DNA of 64,000 bases from Demequina zhanjiangensis (GTDB taxonomy: Bacteria > Actinomycetota > Actinomycetes > Actinomycetales > Demequinaceae), in NCBI RefSeq assembly GCF_030418315.1, contig NZ_JAUHPV010000001.1, positions 310,001-374,000 on the forward strand, given 5' to 3'. Under the pieces are notes generated by a model. That model ran no database searches. It was given only the letters and a program-made list of their open reading frames with translations, and had not been told where the DNA came from. Each line of letters starts with the position of its first letter. Positions within the stretch are counted from its first letter, which is position 1. This document shows positions 26,311 through 34,860 of this stretch, piece by piece. The position numbers and the translations under genes were made by a program.

Positions 26311-26676
26311 TCAGCCCGCAAGCATCTGGTCCACGCGCGCCGCGAGGTCGCGCGGGGAGAACGGCTTCTGCATGTAGCCGTCCGCGCCGGAGGTGTAGGC
26401 GCGCTCCAGGTCCGCCTCCTGCGCCTTGGCCGTCAGCATGAGGATCCGGGTGCGTGCGATGTCCGGCTCCGCGCGCACGTGCGCGCACACGTCGAGCCCG
26501 TTCATCCGTGGCATCATCCAGTCCAGGACGACCAGATCCGGATGCGAGCGGCGGATGGCCGCGAGGCCCGCCTCGCCGTCCACCTCGACCGCGACGTCAT
26601 GCCCGACAGCCTTGAGCTTGTGGCTCACCAGCATCGCGATGTCCGGGTCGTCGTCGACGATGAGGACCGACGCCAT
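26311..26676 (-). CDS. Single-domain response regulator
   Basis: 121 aa, only a receiver domain: Asp8/Asp9/Asp10 pocket, phospho-acceptor Asp52 in VVLDWMMP, Thr in MLTAKA and Lys in MQKPF. No output domain is present. Such CheY/DivK-like regulators act by protein contacts. ATG is supported by GAGGAGGT four nt upstream. It is divergent from a hybrid-free MASE1 histidine kinase 100 bp away, which is the obvious candidate partner. Confidence 0.9.
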   Translation of the reverse strand: MASVLIVDDDPDIAMLVSHKLKAVGHDVAVEVDGEAGLAAIRRSHPDLVVLDWMMPRMNGLDVCAHVRAEPDIARTRILMLTAKAQEADLERAYTSGADGYMQKPFSPRDLAARVDQMLAG

Positions 26677-26690
26677 GGGGACCTCCTCAC

Positions 26691-26715
26691 GGGTGCGCGG
26701 CGGGTTGCCGCACCC
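26691..26715. repeat. Inverted repeat in the response regulator/kinase gap
   Basis: GGGTGCG at 26691-26697 and its exact complement at 26709-26715 are separated by 11 bp. It lies within the divergent promoter region and could be an operator or an mRNA hairpin. Confidence 0.4.
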
Positions 26716-26776
26716 CTGGTGCGACTGCCATGCTCCACTGTACGCATCCGTGCACTGAGGGTCGGGAGGTCGAGGT

Positions 26777-28813
26777 ATGGCGTTCCTCACGTTCGATCCG
26801 CGGCACGAGGGCCGCGCGCGGCTCGCGGCCTATCTGATCGGCCTCGCGGTCACGTACCTGCTCGGCGTCGGCGCCGTCGAGCTCGCCGCGCGGGGGGACG
26901 ACACCTCGCCATGGTGGCCGGCCGCGGGCGCCGCGGTCCTCACGATGCTCGCCGTGCCGCGACGGCTCATGCCGGTCGCCGCGATCGGTCCCGTGATCGT
27001 CACCGCGGCCTCGAACTACGTCGCAGGCCGTCCCCTCGATCTCTCGCTCGCGTTCGGCGTGGCGAACGCTCTCGAGGCGCTCATCGTCGCGCTCATCCTC
27101 ACCCGCGGTGACCGTCCGCTGCGGCTCGTCTCGGTGCGCGACGTCACGACGCTGCTGGTCGCAGCCTTCGCGGGCGCGCTGGGCATCGCGGCCGGAGCCG
27201 CCGCGGCCGTCACGTTCCTCGGCCAGGACGCGCCCGTCGCGACCTTCGGCGCAGTCTTCGCGAGCCACGTCTCCGCGGTCCTCTCGATCGTGCCCTTGGG
27301 CCTGGCCTGGAACGACCGCACCCGAGCCCGGGGACGCCATGCCCGATGGCTCCAGCCGCTCGTCCTGGCGCTCGTGATCGGGCTCGTGTTCTTCCCCGGC
27401 ACCCAGCTGCCTCTGAGCTTCCTGCCGATGCCCGTACTCCTCTGGGGCGCCTACGTGTTCCCCATGCGCGGCGTCGCCGTCCAGCTGGTCCTCACCGCAA
27501 CTGCGGTGACCACGCTCACCATGTTCGACGGCGGACCCTTCGCAGGTGCGGGCTGGACCCCGATCCAGACCTCGTGGGTGGTGCAGAGCTTCCTCGTGAT
27601 CTACGCGGGGACCGTGCTGTACTTCGCGGCCGCGCGCCGCCACATGGTGGGAGTCACGGAGGACCTTCAGGTCCGGGAGCAGCTGCTGCGAGGCGGCTTC
27701 GTCGACTCGCAGATCGGGATGCTGATCCTCGAGGAGGACCGCGCGGGGGAGCCGCGGGTGCGCAGCGCCAACCGTCATGCGCTCGATCTCCTCGGCGCGG
27801 AGCTGACGCCGCCGCTCGAGGGCGACGACCCGCTCCCGCTGACGGCCGACACGCGCGGCGTGCGCACCCTGCGGGCGGCCATCGCCCGCGCTAAGGACGA
27901 CGACCACGGCGAGAGCGTCACCGAGGTCGAGCTCGACGGCGACGTACGGGTGGAGATCCTCGTCACGCGCGCCGTCCATGACGGCGGGCGCGCGCTGCTC
28001 ACCGTCCAGGTCCTCGACGTGTCCGAACGCGTCCATGCTGCCCAGGCGCTCGCGCACGCGCTCTCGGACGAGCGGACGGCGGCGACTCAGCTGCGTGAGG
28101 TCGCCCGGCAGAAGGACGAGTTCGTGTCGGCGGTGAGCCACGAGCTCCGCACCCCGATCACGAGCATCATCGGATTCGCGGAGCTGCTCGAGGACGAGTC
28201 GTCTCTCGACGAGGACGCGAAGGCGCATCTGACCGTCATCACCCGCAACGCGGCGCGGCTGGGCACGCTCGTCGAGGATCTGCTCGCGCTGGGCGCCGGC
28301 ACGCGCGAGGAGCCGCAGCCGTGCGACGTGTCCGAGGCGGTCAGGGGAGTGCTCGAGGACCTGGGCCCCAACGCCTCGGCGCGGCTCGTCACGCTTCGGG
28401 AGCACGTGCCCTACGGGATCCAGGTGATGATCGCGCCCAGCGACCTGGTGCGGGTGCTCGTCAACCTGATCGGAAACGCCGTGAAGTTCACCCCCGCTGG
28501 CGGTGAGGTGGCGGTCGCGGCGCGCTTCGACGACGCGGCGGTGACGATCGAGATCGCGGACAACGGGCCGGGCATCCCTCCGGAGGACCTGGAGCGCGTC
28601 TTCGAGCGCTTCTACCGGGGCCGGGGCGCCGCGGAGGGGTCGGTGCCCGGCGTCGGCCTGGGCCTCGCGCTCGTGCGGCAGCTCGTCAACAAGGCGGGCG
28701 GCACCGTCGCCCTCGGATCGGACGGCCACAGCGGCACCATCGCGCGCGTGACCCTGCCGCGCGTCGCGCAGCAGGCCCAGTGGCCTGGCGGGATTCCGAC
28801 GCTCGCGCCCTGA
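26777..28813 (+). CDS. MASE1-domain sensor histidine kinase
   Basis: 678 aa. About eight to nine TM helices (about 15-300) of the MASE1 type, with WWPAAGAAVL near residue 46 as the family signature; a PAS-like segment (about 305-420); HisKA with SHELRTPITSIIGFAEL (His455); and HATPase_c with VLVNLIGNAVKFTP, DNGPGIPPEDL and GVGLGLALVRQL. The ligand of MASE1 is unknown. There is no receiver domain in the protein, consistent with use of the divergent single-domain regulator. GGGAGG lies upstream of the ATG. Confidence 0.88.
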   Translation: MAFLTFDPRHEGRARLAAYLIGLAVTYLLGVGAVELAARGDDTSPWWPAAGAAVLTMLAVPRRLMPVAAIGPVIVTAASNYVAGRPLDLSLAFGVANALEALIVALILTRGDRPLRLVSVRDVTTLLVAAFAGALGIAAGAAAAVTFLGQDAPVATFGAVFASHVSAVLSIVPLGLAWNDRTRARGRHARWLQPLVLALVIGLVFFPGTQLPLSFLPMPVLLWGAYVFPMRGVAVQLVLTATAVTTLTMFDGGPFAGAGWTPIQTSWVVQSFLVIYAGTVLYFAAARRHMVGVTEDLQVREQLLRGGFVDSQIGMLILEEDRAGEPRVRSANRHALDLLGAELTPPLEGDDPLPLTADTRGVRTLRAAIARAKDDDHGESVTEVELDGDVRVEILVTRAVHDGGRALLTVQVLDVSERVHAAQALAHALSDERTAATQLREVARQKDEFVSAVSHELRTPITSIIGFAELLEDESSLDEDAKAHLTVITRNAARLGTLVEDLLALGAGTREEPQPCDVSEAVRGVLEDLGPNASARLVTLREHVPYGIQVMIAPSDLVRVLVNLIGNAVKFTPAGGEVAVAARFDDAAVTIEIADNGPGIPPEDLERVFERFYRGRGAAEGSVPGVGLGLALVRQLVNKAGGTVALGSDGHSGTIARVTLPRVAQQAQWPGGIPTLAP

Positions 28814-28820
28814 GATCGGG

Positions 28821-29642
28821 TCAGCGCGACTCTGGCACGCCGTGGGGGAGCCGATGCACCGCGTCGGCGATCTCCGAGTCGAGCCGCTGCTGCTCGACGC
28901 CGCGGGTGTACTCCCGGTCTCGCCTCACGACGAGCGCGGCCGCGATCAGCGCCTCAGGCGAGGTGCCGGCGGGCGGCTGCGGGGACACGTAGCTCGCCAC
29001 CCTCGCGCCGAGCTCGGATCCATGCTGCGCACGTGACGTGGGGTTGAGGCGCGGAGCGCGCGACAGGAACTGACGCGCCGTGAGCGCGAGGCCGTCCGGC
29101 ATCCGGCGCACGTCGGCGGTGTCAGCCCACCCGACGAGCTCCGGCGGCATGATCAGCGGTGCGTGGGGTGACTTCGCGGCACGCTCCTTGAGCGCGTACG
29201 TGCCCGCGAGCAGATCGCCCACGCGCTTGGCCCGGCGGGTCACGAGCGCCGAGATCAGGGCCACGCCGCCGGCGGTCAGCCACAGGTCGAAGACTCCGAG
29301 CAGGCCTCGGACGAACGCCTGCCTGAACGCGATCGGCCCGCCGTCGTCCCTCACGATGCGCACCCCGGTCGCATACTTGCCGACGGAGCGTCCGCGGGTC
29401 GCGGTCTCGACCGCGATGGGGATGCCGACGAAGACGAGGACGAGGTGCACGAGCACCGCGGCGCTCATGGCCGCGAGGTCGAGCCCGTCGGGCAGGAGCT
29501 GTGCCAGCAGCAGGAAGCTCCCCAGGTAGACGGAGCCGATCACGAGCGCGTCGATGAGGGCGCCGGCGGTGCGCAGGCCGATGCTCGCCGGAGCGGTCTC
29601 CAGCACGACGCCCTCGCCGATCAGCGTGGTCTCGTCGTCCAT
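28821..29642 (-). CDS. RDD family membrane protein
   Basis: 273 aa. The RDD domain (about 20-170) has three TM helices with GLRTAGALIDALVIG and the later RGRSVGKYATGVRIV; the C-terminal ~100 residues are cytosolic. AGGAGG five nt before the ATG fixes the start. It is divergent from the SpoIIM-like gene, and the pair corresponds to Rv3695/Rv3694c. The function is unknown; association with the MoxR cluster is conserved across actinobacteria. Confidence 0.88.
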   Translation of the reverse strand: MDDETTLIGEGVVLETAPASIGLRTAGALIDALVIGSVYLGSFLLLAQLLPDGLDLAAMSAAVLVHLVLVFVGIPIAVETATRGRSVGKYATGVRIVRDDGGPIAFRQAFVRGLLGVFDLWLTAGGVALISALVTRRAKRVGDLLAGTYALKERAAKSPHAPLIMPPELVGWADTADVRRMPDGLALTARQFLSRAPRLNPTSRAQHGSELGARVASYVSPQPPAGTSPEALIAAALVVRRDREYTRGVEQQRLDSEIADAVHRLPHGVPESR

Positions 29643-29697
29643 CCGTCCTCCTGTGGGTCCGTCGGTCGTCGCCTGCTGTCTGTGGCATGGTAGCCGC

Positions 29698-30693
29698 ATG
29701 GATCTTGACGCGTTCCAGGCGCTTCACGAGGAGCGCTGGCTGAGGCTCAAGGCTCTCACACGCCGGTCGCGGCTCACAGGAGCCGAGGCCGACGAGCTCG
29801 CGAGGCTCTACCAGATGACCGCCTCGGACCTCGCGCGAGTGCGCTCGTCGGCGCCCGACCCCGCGCTCGTCTCCCGGCTGTCCGTGCTGCTCGCGTCAGC
29901 ACGGGCCACGCTCGCGGGCGCGAGGCCTCCGATCCATCGTGAGGTGGCGCGGTTCCTGGTGCTGTCCATGCCCGCGGCGCTCTACCGCCTGCGGTGGTGG
30001 ACCGTCGCGATCATGGTGGGGTTCCTCGTCGTCGGCACCGCGACAGCGGTCTACTACACGACGCACCCCGAGCTGATGAGCGACCTGGGCACCTTCGAGG
30101 AGCGACAGCAGTACGCCGAGGAGGCCTTCGCCGCGTACTACTCGGAGAATCCCTCCACGTCCTTCTTCGCGCGCGTGTGGACCAACAATGCGTGGGTGGC
30201 GGCCATGTCCGTCGCGGGCGGCTTCACCGGCATCTTCACCTTCTACGTGCAGTACTCGAACGCGGTGAACGTCGGCACCGCCGCGGCGATCATGAACGAG
30301 TTCGGCTACCTGCGGCTGTTCTTCCAGCTGATCAGCCCGCACGGGCTGCTCGAGCTCACCGGCGTGTGGGTCGCCGGAGCCGCCGGGCTGAAGATCTTCT
30401 GGACGATGCTCGTGCCAGGGCCGCGCACCCGCGGTCGGGCGCTCGCGGAGGAGGGGCGCGCCATGCTCGGCGTGGTGCTCGGCCTGGTCCTCGTGCTCCT
30501 GGTCTCCGGGCTCGTCGAGGGCTACGTGACCGGGTCCGCGCTGCCGTGGGCGGCGAAGATCGCGATCGGCCTGACCGTGCTCGCGGGCTTCTGGACCCTC
30601 GTGCTCACCTTGGGCAGGCGCGCTGCGCGGATGGGGGAGACGGGCGACGTCAGCGGCGAGCTGCGCGAGGACACCGCGCCCGTCTCCGCCTAG
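29698..30693 (+). CDS. Stage II sporulation protein M-like (SpoIIM/DUF95) membrane protein
   Basis: 331 aa with five or six TM helices from residue ~95. The segment NNAWVAAMSVAGGFTGIFTFY is the SpoIIM/DUF95 core, and HGLLELTGVWVAGAAGL follows the conserved HG.LE pattern. In Bacillus SpoIIM works in septal peptidoglycan turnover; in actinobacteria the role is unknown. Start lies six nt from a CATGGT -10-like hexamer (29686-29691). It is convergent with the DUF58-MoxR operon. Confidence 0.85.
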   Translation: MDLDAFQALHEERWLRLKALTRRSRLTGAEADELARLYQMTASDLARVRSSAPDPALVSRLSVLLASARATLAGARPPIHREVARFLVLSMPAALYRLRWWTVAIMVGFLVVGTATAVYYTTHPELMSDLGTFEERQQYAEEAFAAYYSENPSTSFFARVWTNNAWVAAMSVAGGFTGIFTFYVQYSNAVNVGTAAAIMNEFGYLRLFFQLISPHGLLELTGVWVAGAAGLKIFWTMLVPGPRTRGRALAEEGRAMLGVVLGLVLVLLVSGLVEGYVTGSALPWAAKIAIGLTVLAGFWTLVLTLGRRAARMGETGDVSGELREDTAPVSA

Positions 30694-30735
30694 CGTCCGT
30701 CGTCACGCTCGGCCGGGTGCGGTGCGAGCGACGGC

Positions 30736-32028
30736 CTAGAGCTTTCCCGCGGCCTTCAGAGCCAGGTACGCGTCGGCGACCGCGGGTGCGATCCCGTCCG
30801 GATCCGAGGAGACCACCTCGACGCCGCGCCGTCGCAGCCGCTCGGCGACCGCATCCCGCTCCAGCTCGAACCGCGTCGCGGCGGCCGCGGTGTACAGCTC
30901 GACGGTGTCGCCCCGCTCGGTGACGAGCGCGGCGATCTCCGGGTCATCGACGGCGCCGATCAGCACCTGGTGATCCCTGGCGAGCGGCGCGAGCGCCCGT
31001 AGCAGTCCCGAGTCCACCGATCCCGGGCCCACATCCGTCAGGAGCACCACGAGCGCGCGCTGGCCGAGCATCTCGCGGACGACCCCGGCGGCCGCCGTCC
31101 AGTCGGGCTCGACGAGCCGCGGCTCGAGCGGCGCGACCCGATCTGCGATCGCCGGCATCAGGGCTGCACCGGACACACCTGAGACGCGGGCGCGTACCGC
31201 GCGGTCGAACGCGACCACATGGACCCTGTCGCCCGCCTTCGAGGCGAGCGCCGAGAGCAGCAGGGCCGCCTCGATCGCGGCATCGAGCCGAGGAGTCTCC
31301 CCGATGCGGGCCGCAGCCGAACGCGCGGTGTCGATCAGGATGAGCACCTGGCGATCGCGTTCAGGGCGCCACGTGCGGACCACGACCTCGTTCCTGCGCG
31401 CAGTGGCCCGCCAGTCGATCGCGCGGACGTCGTCGCCGATCACGTACTCGCGCAGCGAGTCGAACTCGGAGCCCGGACCGCGCTGCTGCACGGCGCTGCG
31501 ACCGTCGAGCTCACGAAGCCTCGCCATGCGGGACGGGAGATGCTTGCGGGAGGCGAACTCGGGAAGCACCCGCAGGGTCGCGGGCAGCGGCACCGTGAGC
31601 TGCCGGCCGGCGAGGGACAGCGGGCCCAGAAGCCGCAGCGTGACCGGACCCGCCTGCCGATCGCCGCGTCGAGTGGGGCGCATCGGCGTGCGCAGCCTGA
31701 CGCCGTCGCCCGGCGCGAGATCCAGACGGTGACGTGCCGCGTCGGCACCTGCGGACGGCTGCCATGCGTCGCGGGCCCACCCGCGCATCCTGCGCGACCC
31801 CATGTTCCGCACGAGCAGCGTCGTCGCCGTCGCCTCCGTGAGGCGCACCGAGGTCGGCGTCTCCCTGCGCGTCGCCACCAGTCGCGGCGAAGGCGCCGCG
31901 GCGGCGTCGATCCCCACCGCGATCACGACGAGCGCGAACCACATGACGGCGGGCAGCGCCGAGGACGCCGCGATGGCGATCGGCACACCCACGGCGGTCA
32001 GCACGACCGCCCTCCACGTGAGGAACAT
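30736..32028 (-). CDS. DUF58 domain-containing protein
   Basis: 430 aa. Two N-terminal TM helices (about 7-42), a beta domain, the DUF58 signature SLREYVIGDDVRAIDWRATA (191-210) and a C-terminal von Willebrand A-like fold. The metal-ion-adhesion motif, usually DxSxS, reads DTARS at 233-237, so one metal-coordinating Ser is Ala. DUF58 proteins are regular partners of MoxR ATPases, whose gene ends within the TGATG start here. Orthologue of Rv3693 by synteny. Confidence 0.88.
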   Translation of the reverse strand: MFLTWRAVVLTAVGVPIAIAASSALPAVMWFALVVIAVGIDAAAAPSPRLVATRRETPTSVRLTEATATTLLVRNMGSRRMRGWARDAWQPSAGADAARHRLDLAPGDGVRLRTPMRPTRRGDRQAGPVTLRLLGPLSLAGRQLTVPLPATLRVLPEFASRKHLPSRMARLRELDGRSAVQQRGPGSEFDSLREYVIGDDVRAIDWRATARRNEVVVRTWRPERDRQVLILIDTARSAAARIGETPRLDAAIEAALLLSALASKAGDRVHVVAFDRAVRARVSGVSGAALMPAIADRVAPLEPRLVEPDWTAAAGVVREMLGQRALVVLLTDVGPGSVDSGLLRALAPLARDHQVLIGAVDDPEIAALVTERGDTVELYTAAAATRFELERDAVAERLRRRGVEVVSSDPDGIAPAVADAYLALKAAGKL

Positions 32029-32996
32029 CAGCGCGGCACGGGCACCGAGGCCAGCACGGACTCGAGCACGCTGGACGGCGTCACGCCCTCGAGCTCCGCC
32101 TCGGCGGTCAGCTGGATCCGATGCACGAGAGTGGGGTGTGCGAGCGCCTTGACGTCGTCGGGAGTGACGAACGAGCGTCCCTGCAGCCAGGCCCAGGCGC
32201 GGGCAGTCGAGAGCAGAGCGGTCGCGCCACGAGGCGAGACCCCCAGCGAGGTCGCGGCGGCGTCGCGGGTGGCGCGGCACACATCGACCAGATAGCCCAC
32301 GACCTCTGGGGACACCTCGACCGCGGCGACCTCCTGGCGGGCGGACTCAAGGTCCTCGATCGTGGCGACAGGGCTGACACCCGCGGCAGCGAGGTTGCGC
32401 GGGTCGAAGCCCTGCGCGTGCCTGGTCAGCACCTCGGTCTCCACCTCGCGCGGCGGCAGCGGCAGCACGAGCTTGAGGAGGAAGCGGTCCAGCTGCGCCT
32501 CGGGCAGCGGGTAGGTGCCCTCGTACTCGACCGGGTTCTGCGTCGCGATCACCAGGAACGGGTCCGGAAGTGCACGCGCGACGCCGTCCACGGTGACCTG
32601 CCGCTCCTCCATCGCCTCGAGCAGCGCCGACTGCGTCTTGGGAGGGGTGCGGTTGATCTCGTCGCCCAGCATCAGGTTGGTGAAGACCGGCCCCTCGCGG
32701 AACGAGAACCGCGACGTCTGCGCGTCGTACACGAGCGAGCCGGTGATGTCTCCGGGCATCAGGTCCGGCGTGAACTGCACGCGCTTCGTGTCGAGCGACA
32801 GCGATGCGGCGAGCGAACGCACCAGGAGCGTCTTCGCCACGCCGGGCACGCCCTCGAGCAGGACGTGGCCGCGGCACAGGAGCGCGATGATCAGGCCGGT
32901 CACGGCGGCGTCCTGGCCGACGACGGCCTTGCCCACCTCGGTGCGCACGCCCGCGAGCGTGGTGACGAGAGGAGAGTGCTGGGGGGTGGTGGTCAC
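32028..32996 (-). CDS. MoxR family AAA ATPase
   Basis: 322 aa. Walker A GVPGVAKT (49-56, with the usual MoxR Ala before Lys), Walker B LMLGDEIN, sensor 1 ATQNPVEYEGTYPLPEAQLDR and the arginine-finger region; the C-terminal lid is helical. MoxR ATPases act as chaperones for assembly of vWA-type protein complexes. The GTG start overlaps the stop of the DUF4350 gene (4 bp) and its stop overlaps the DUF58 start. Corresponds to MoxR2 (Rv3692) by synteny. Confidence 0.93.
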   Translation of the reverse strand: MTTTPQHSPLVTTLAGVRTEVGKAVVGQDAAVTGLIIALLCRGHVLLEGVPGVAKTLLVRSLAASLSLDTKRVQFTPDLMPGDITGSLVYDAQTSRFSFREGPVFTNLMLGDEINRTPPKTQSALLEAMEERQVTVDGVARALPDPFLVIATQNPVEYEGTYPLPEAQLDRFLLKLVLPLPPREVETEVLTRHAQGFDPRNLAAAGVSPVATIEDLESARQEVAAVEVSPEVVGYLVDVCRATRDAAATSLGVSPRGATALLSTARAWAWLQGRSFVTPDDVKALAHPTLVHRIQLTAEAELEGVTPSSVLESVLASVPVPR

Positions 32997-34198
32997 GATG
33001 CGGATACCTCACTTTCAAGAGCGTCGAGCTCGGCGACGAGCCGCATGAACGCGGCGTCGTCGGCCGGCGGTGGGCCGTACAGCAGGGAGTCGATGGAGCC
33101 GGGGTCCCGGCGGGTGTGCAGGGCGATCGCAGAGACGACGGCGGCCCGCTGGGAGTGCCGCGACAGCGAGAGCCTGGCGGCGAGTCGCGAGGCCGCGCCC
33201 GCCCGAAGCGCCGCAGCCGCGTGGCCACGCGCCTTCCCTCGCCGATACAGGCGTCCACGTCCACGTGTCGCCTCGGAGGCGCGGACGATCACGGGCAACG
33301 GCTCGGTGACGAGCGGCCCCATCCGTCGGCCCTGGTGGAACGCCGCGACGAGCGCGACGAGCAGCAGCGCGATCATGCCGGCGGTGAGCCACTCGGGCGC
33401 GCGTGGGGTCAGATAGGTCGAGCCCGTCTGATCGGCGGAGAGCAGGGTGTCATCGGCGTCGTCGCCCACGTACCAGACGAGCCGCGAGTCGTGGCCCAGG
33501 ACGTGCAGCGCCAGCGCGGCGGCCCCGTCGACGGCGAGCGAGCCGTTGGTCACCACTCCTGCGTCCGCGAGCACGTGGACAGGCCTCTCGCCGTCACGCG
33601 AGAGCTCGACGTAGGTGGCGGAGCCGTCTGTGACGAAGCAGGCCTCCGCGGGCGCGCCCGCCGACACCTGGAGGGAGGCGCGCACGTCCGTGAGGGAGAC
33701 CGCGCTCTGCGCCGCGGGCGCCGCGCATCGCGCGGGCACCGGACCCTCGGACACGGTGGGGACCGAGGCCGACAGGGCGGGGTCGATCCCCGAGAGGACG
33801 TACGGGGCGGGCTCGATCCACACCACGTCGCCCGGATGGGTGGCGATGGACGCGACCTGGTCGTCGTCGAGGAAGACGTACGACGCAAGCGCGAGCGTGC
33901 CTCCACCGTCGAGCGCCCGGTAGGCCTCGGAGAGCGTGGACACCTCCTGGACGTCGACGCCCTGTCCCCGGAGGATCTGCGCCACCGCGCGAGCACCGTC
34001 GCTGCCGGTGTTGTCGATCGACAGCGGGACGGAGTTCGACGAGGGCCTCGCGAAGGTCGCGACGAGAACTCCCACGACCACGAGCGTCAGCACGATCGCG
34101 AGCCAGCGGACGCGGGACCATCGCGCGCTCGCGACCTTGCCCGCGGTCGAGCCGTCTCCCAGAGTCCAGCCCTCGGGTGCGGTGACGGTCCGGCTCAT
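32993..34198 (-). CDS. DUF4350 domain-containing protein
   Basis: 401 aa. A cytosolic N-terminus, TM helix (about 31-50), the extracytoplasmic DUF4350 domain (about 55-250) beginning NSVPLSIDNTGSDGARA, a second TM helix (about 275-295) and a basic C-terminal cytosolic helical region. ATGA overlaps with the DUF4129 gene upstream and the MoxR gene downstream place it in the middle of a coupled operon (compare Rv3691). Role unknown. Confidence 0.85.
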   Translation of the reverse strand: MSRTVTAPEGWTLGDGSTAGKVASARWSRVRWLAIVLTLVVVGVLVATFARPSSNSVPLSIDNTGSDGARAVAQILRGQGVDVQEVSTLSEAYRALDGGGTLALASYVFLDDDQVASIATHPGDVVWIEPAPYVLSGIDPALSASVPTVSEGPVPARCAAPAAQSAVSLTDVRASLQVSAGAPAEACFVTDGSATYVELSRDGERPVHVLADAGVVTNGSLAVDGAAALALHVLGHDSRLVWYVGDDADDTLLSADQTGSTYLTPRAPEWLTAGMIALLLVALVAAFHQGRRMGPLVTEPLPVIVRASEATRGRGRLYRRGKARGHAAAALRAGAASRLAARLSLSRHSQRAAVVSAIALHTRRDPGSIDSLLYGPPPADDAAFMRLVAELDALESEVSAS

Positions 34199-34860
34199 GA
34201 GACGACCTCGGGAGCGATCCGCGCGCTCGCCACGGCATCGAAGGCAGCGCGCGATACGTCGTAGTCCTGCTGCGTCGCGACGGCATCCGAGTAGCAGATC
34301 GAGTCGAAGCGGCGGGCCGCGTCCGCAAGCAGGTGTCCGGTGCCGTCGAGCGCCGCGGCGATGTCCACCGCGGCCTCGTGCGCGGTACACCCGTCCCGCG
34401 GGTCGATGACGGTGCGCTCCTCGGCGCTTCTCACGATCGCGCGGAAGGTCTCCAGGACCGCCTCGTGCCAGTGGCCCGCCTGGGCCGCGTCGCGTGCTGC
34501 GCGATCGATCTCAGAGGAGCTGCGCGCGTCGTCGGCGAGCACCACGGCGGAGTCGCGTCGTCGTGAGACGAGCAGGGGGCGAGCGACGAGCCACGCGACA
34601 AGGAGCAGCGCGGCGAGCGCGAGCACGCCCAGCAGGTAGCCGAGCGGGGCGAGGCCGCCTCCGCCCGAGCTGGAGAAGAGACGGGTGATCAGGTCGGAGA
34701 GCGCCTGTGCGAACCAGTCGGCGAGCGAGGCGCCCTCGCGGTACTCGGCGCGCGACAGCTCGTCCTCCGCCCAACGGCGGGCCTCTTCGGCGCTCGGGTC
34801 GACGGGCACGGAGGCCGTGAGCGAGGCGACGGCCCCGAGGATCGCCGTCACGCGCCCCAT
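34195..34860 (-). CDS. DUF4129 domain-containing protein
   Basis: 221 aa. Possible signal segment (about 5-20), TM helix (about 82-105) and a cytosolic DUF4129 domain with AGHWHEAVLETFRAIVRSAEERTVIDPRDGCTAHE split around residues 135-170, the typical motif. ATG at 34860 is used; GTG at 34851 would give a GTGA overlap with the previous stop and is equally likely. DUF4129 is often found beside transglutaminase-like and MoxR-DUF58 genes. Counterpart of Rv3690. Confidence 0.85.
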   Translation of the reverse strand: MGRVTAILGAVASLTASVPVDPSAEEARRWAEDELSRAEYREGASLADWFAQALSDLITRLFSSSGGGGLAPLGYLLGVLALAALLLVAWLVARPLLVSRRRDSAVVLADDARSSSEIDRAARDAAQAGHWHEAVLETFRAIVRSAEERTVIDPRDGCTAHEAAVDIAAALDGTGHLLADAARRFDSICYSDAVATQQDYDVSRAAFDAVASARIAPEVVS

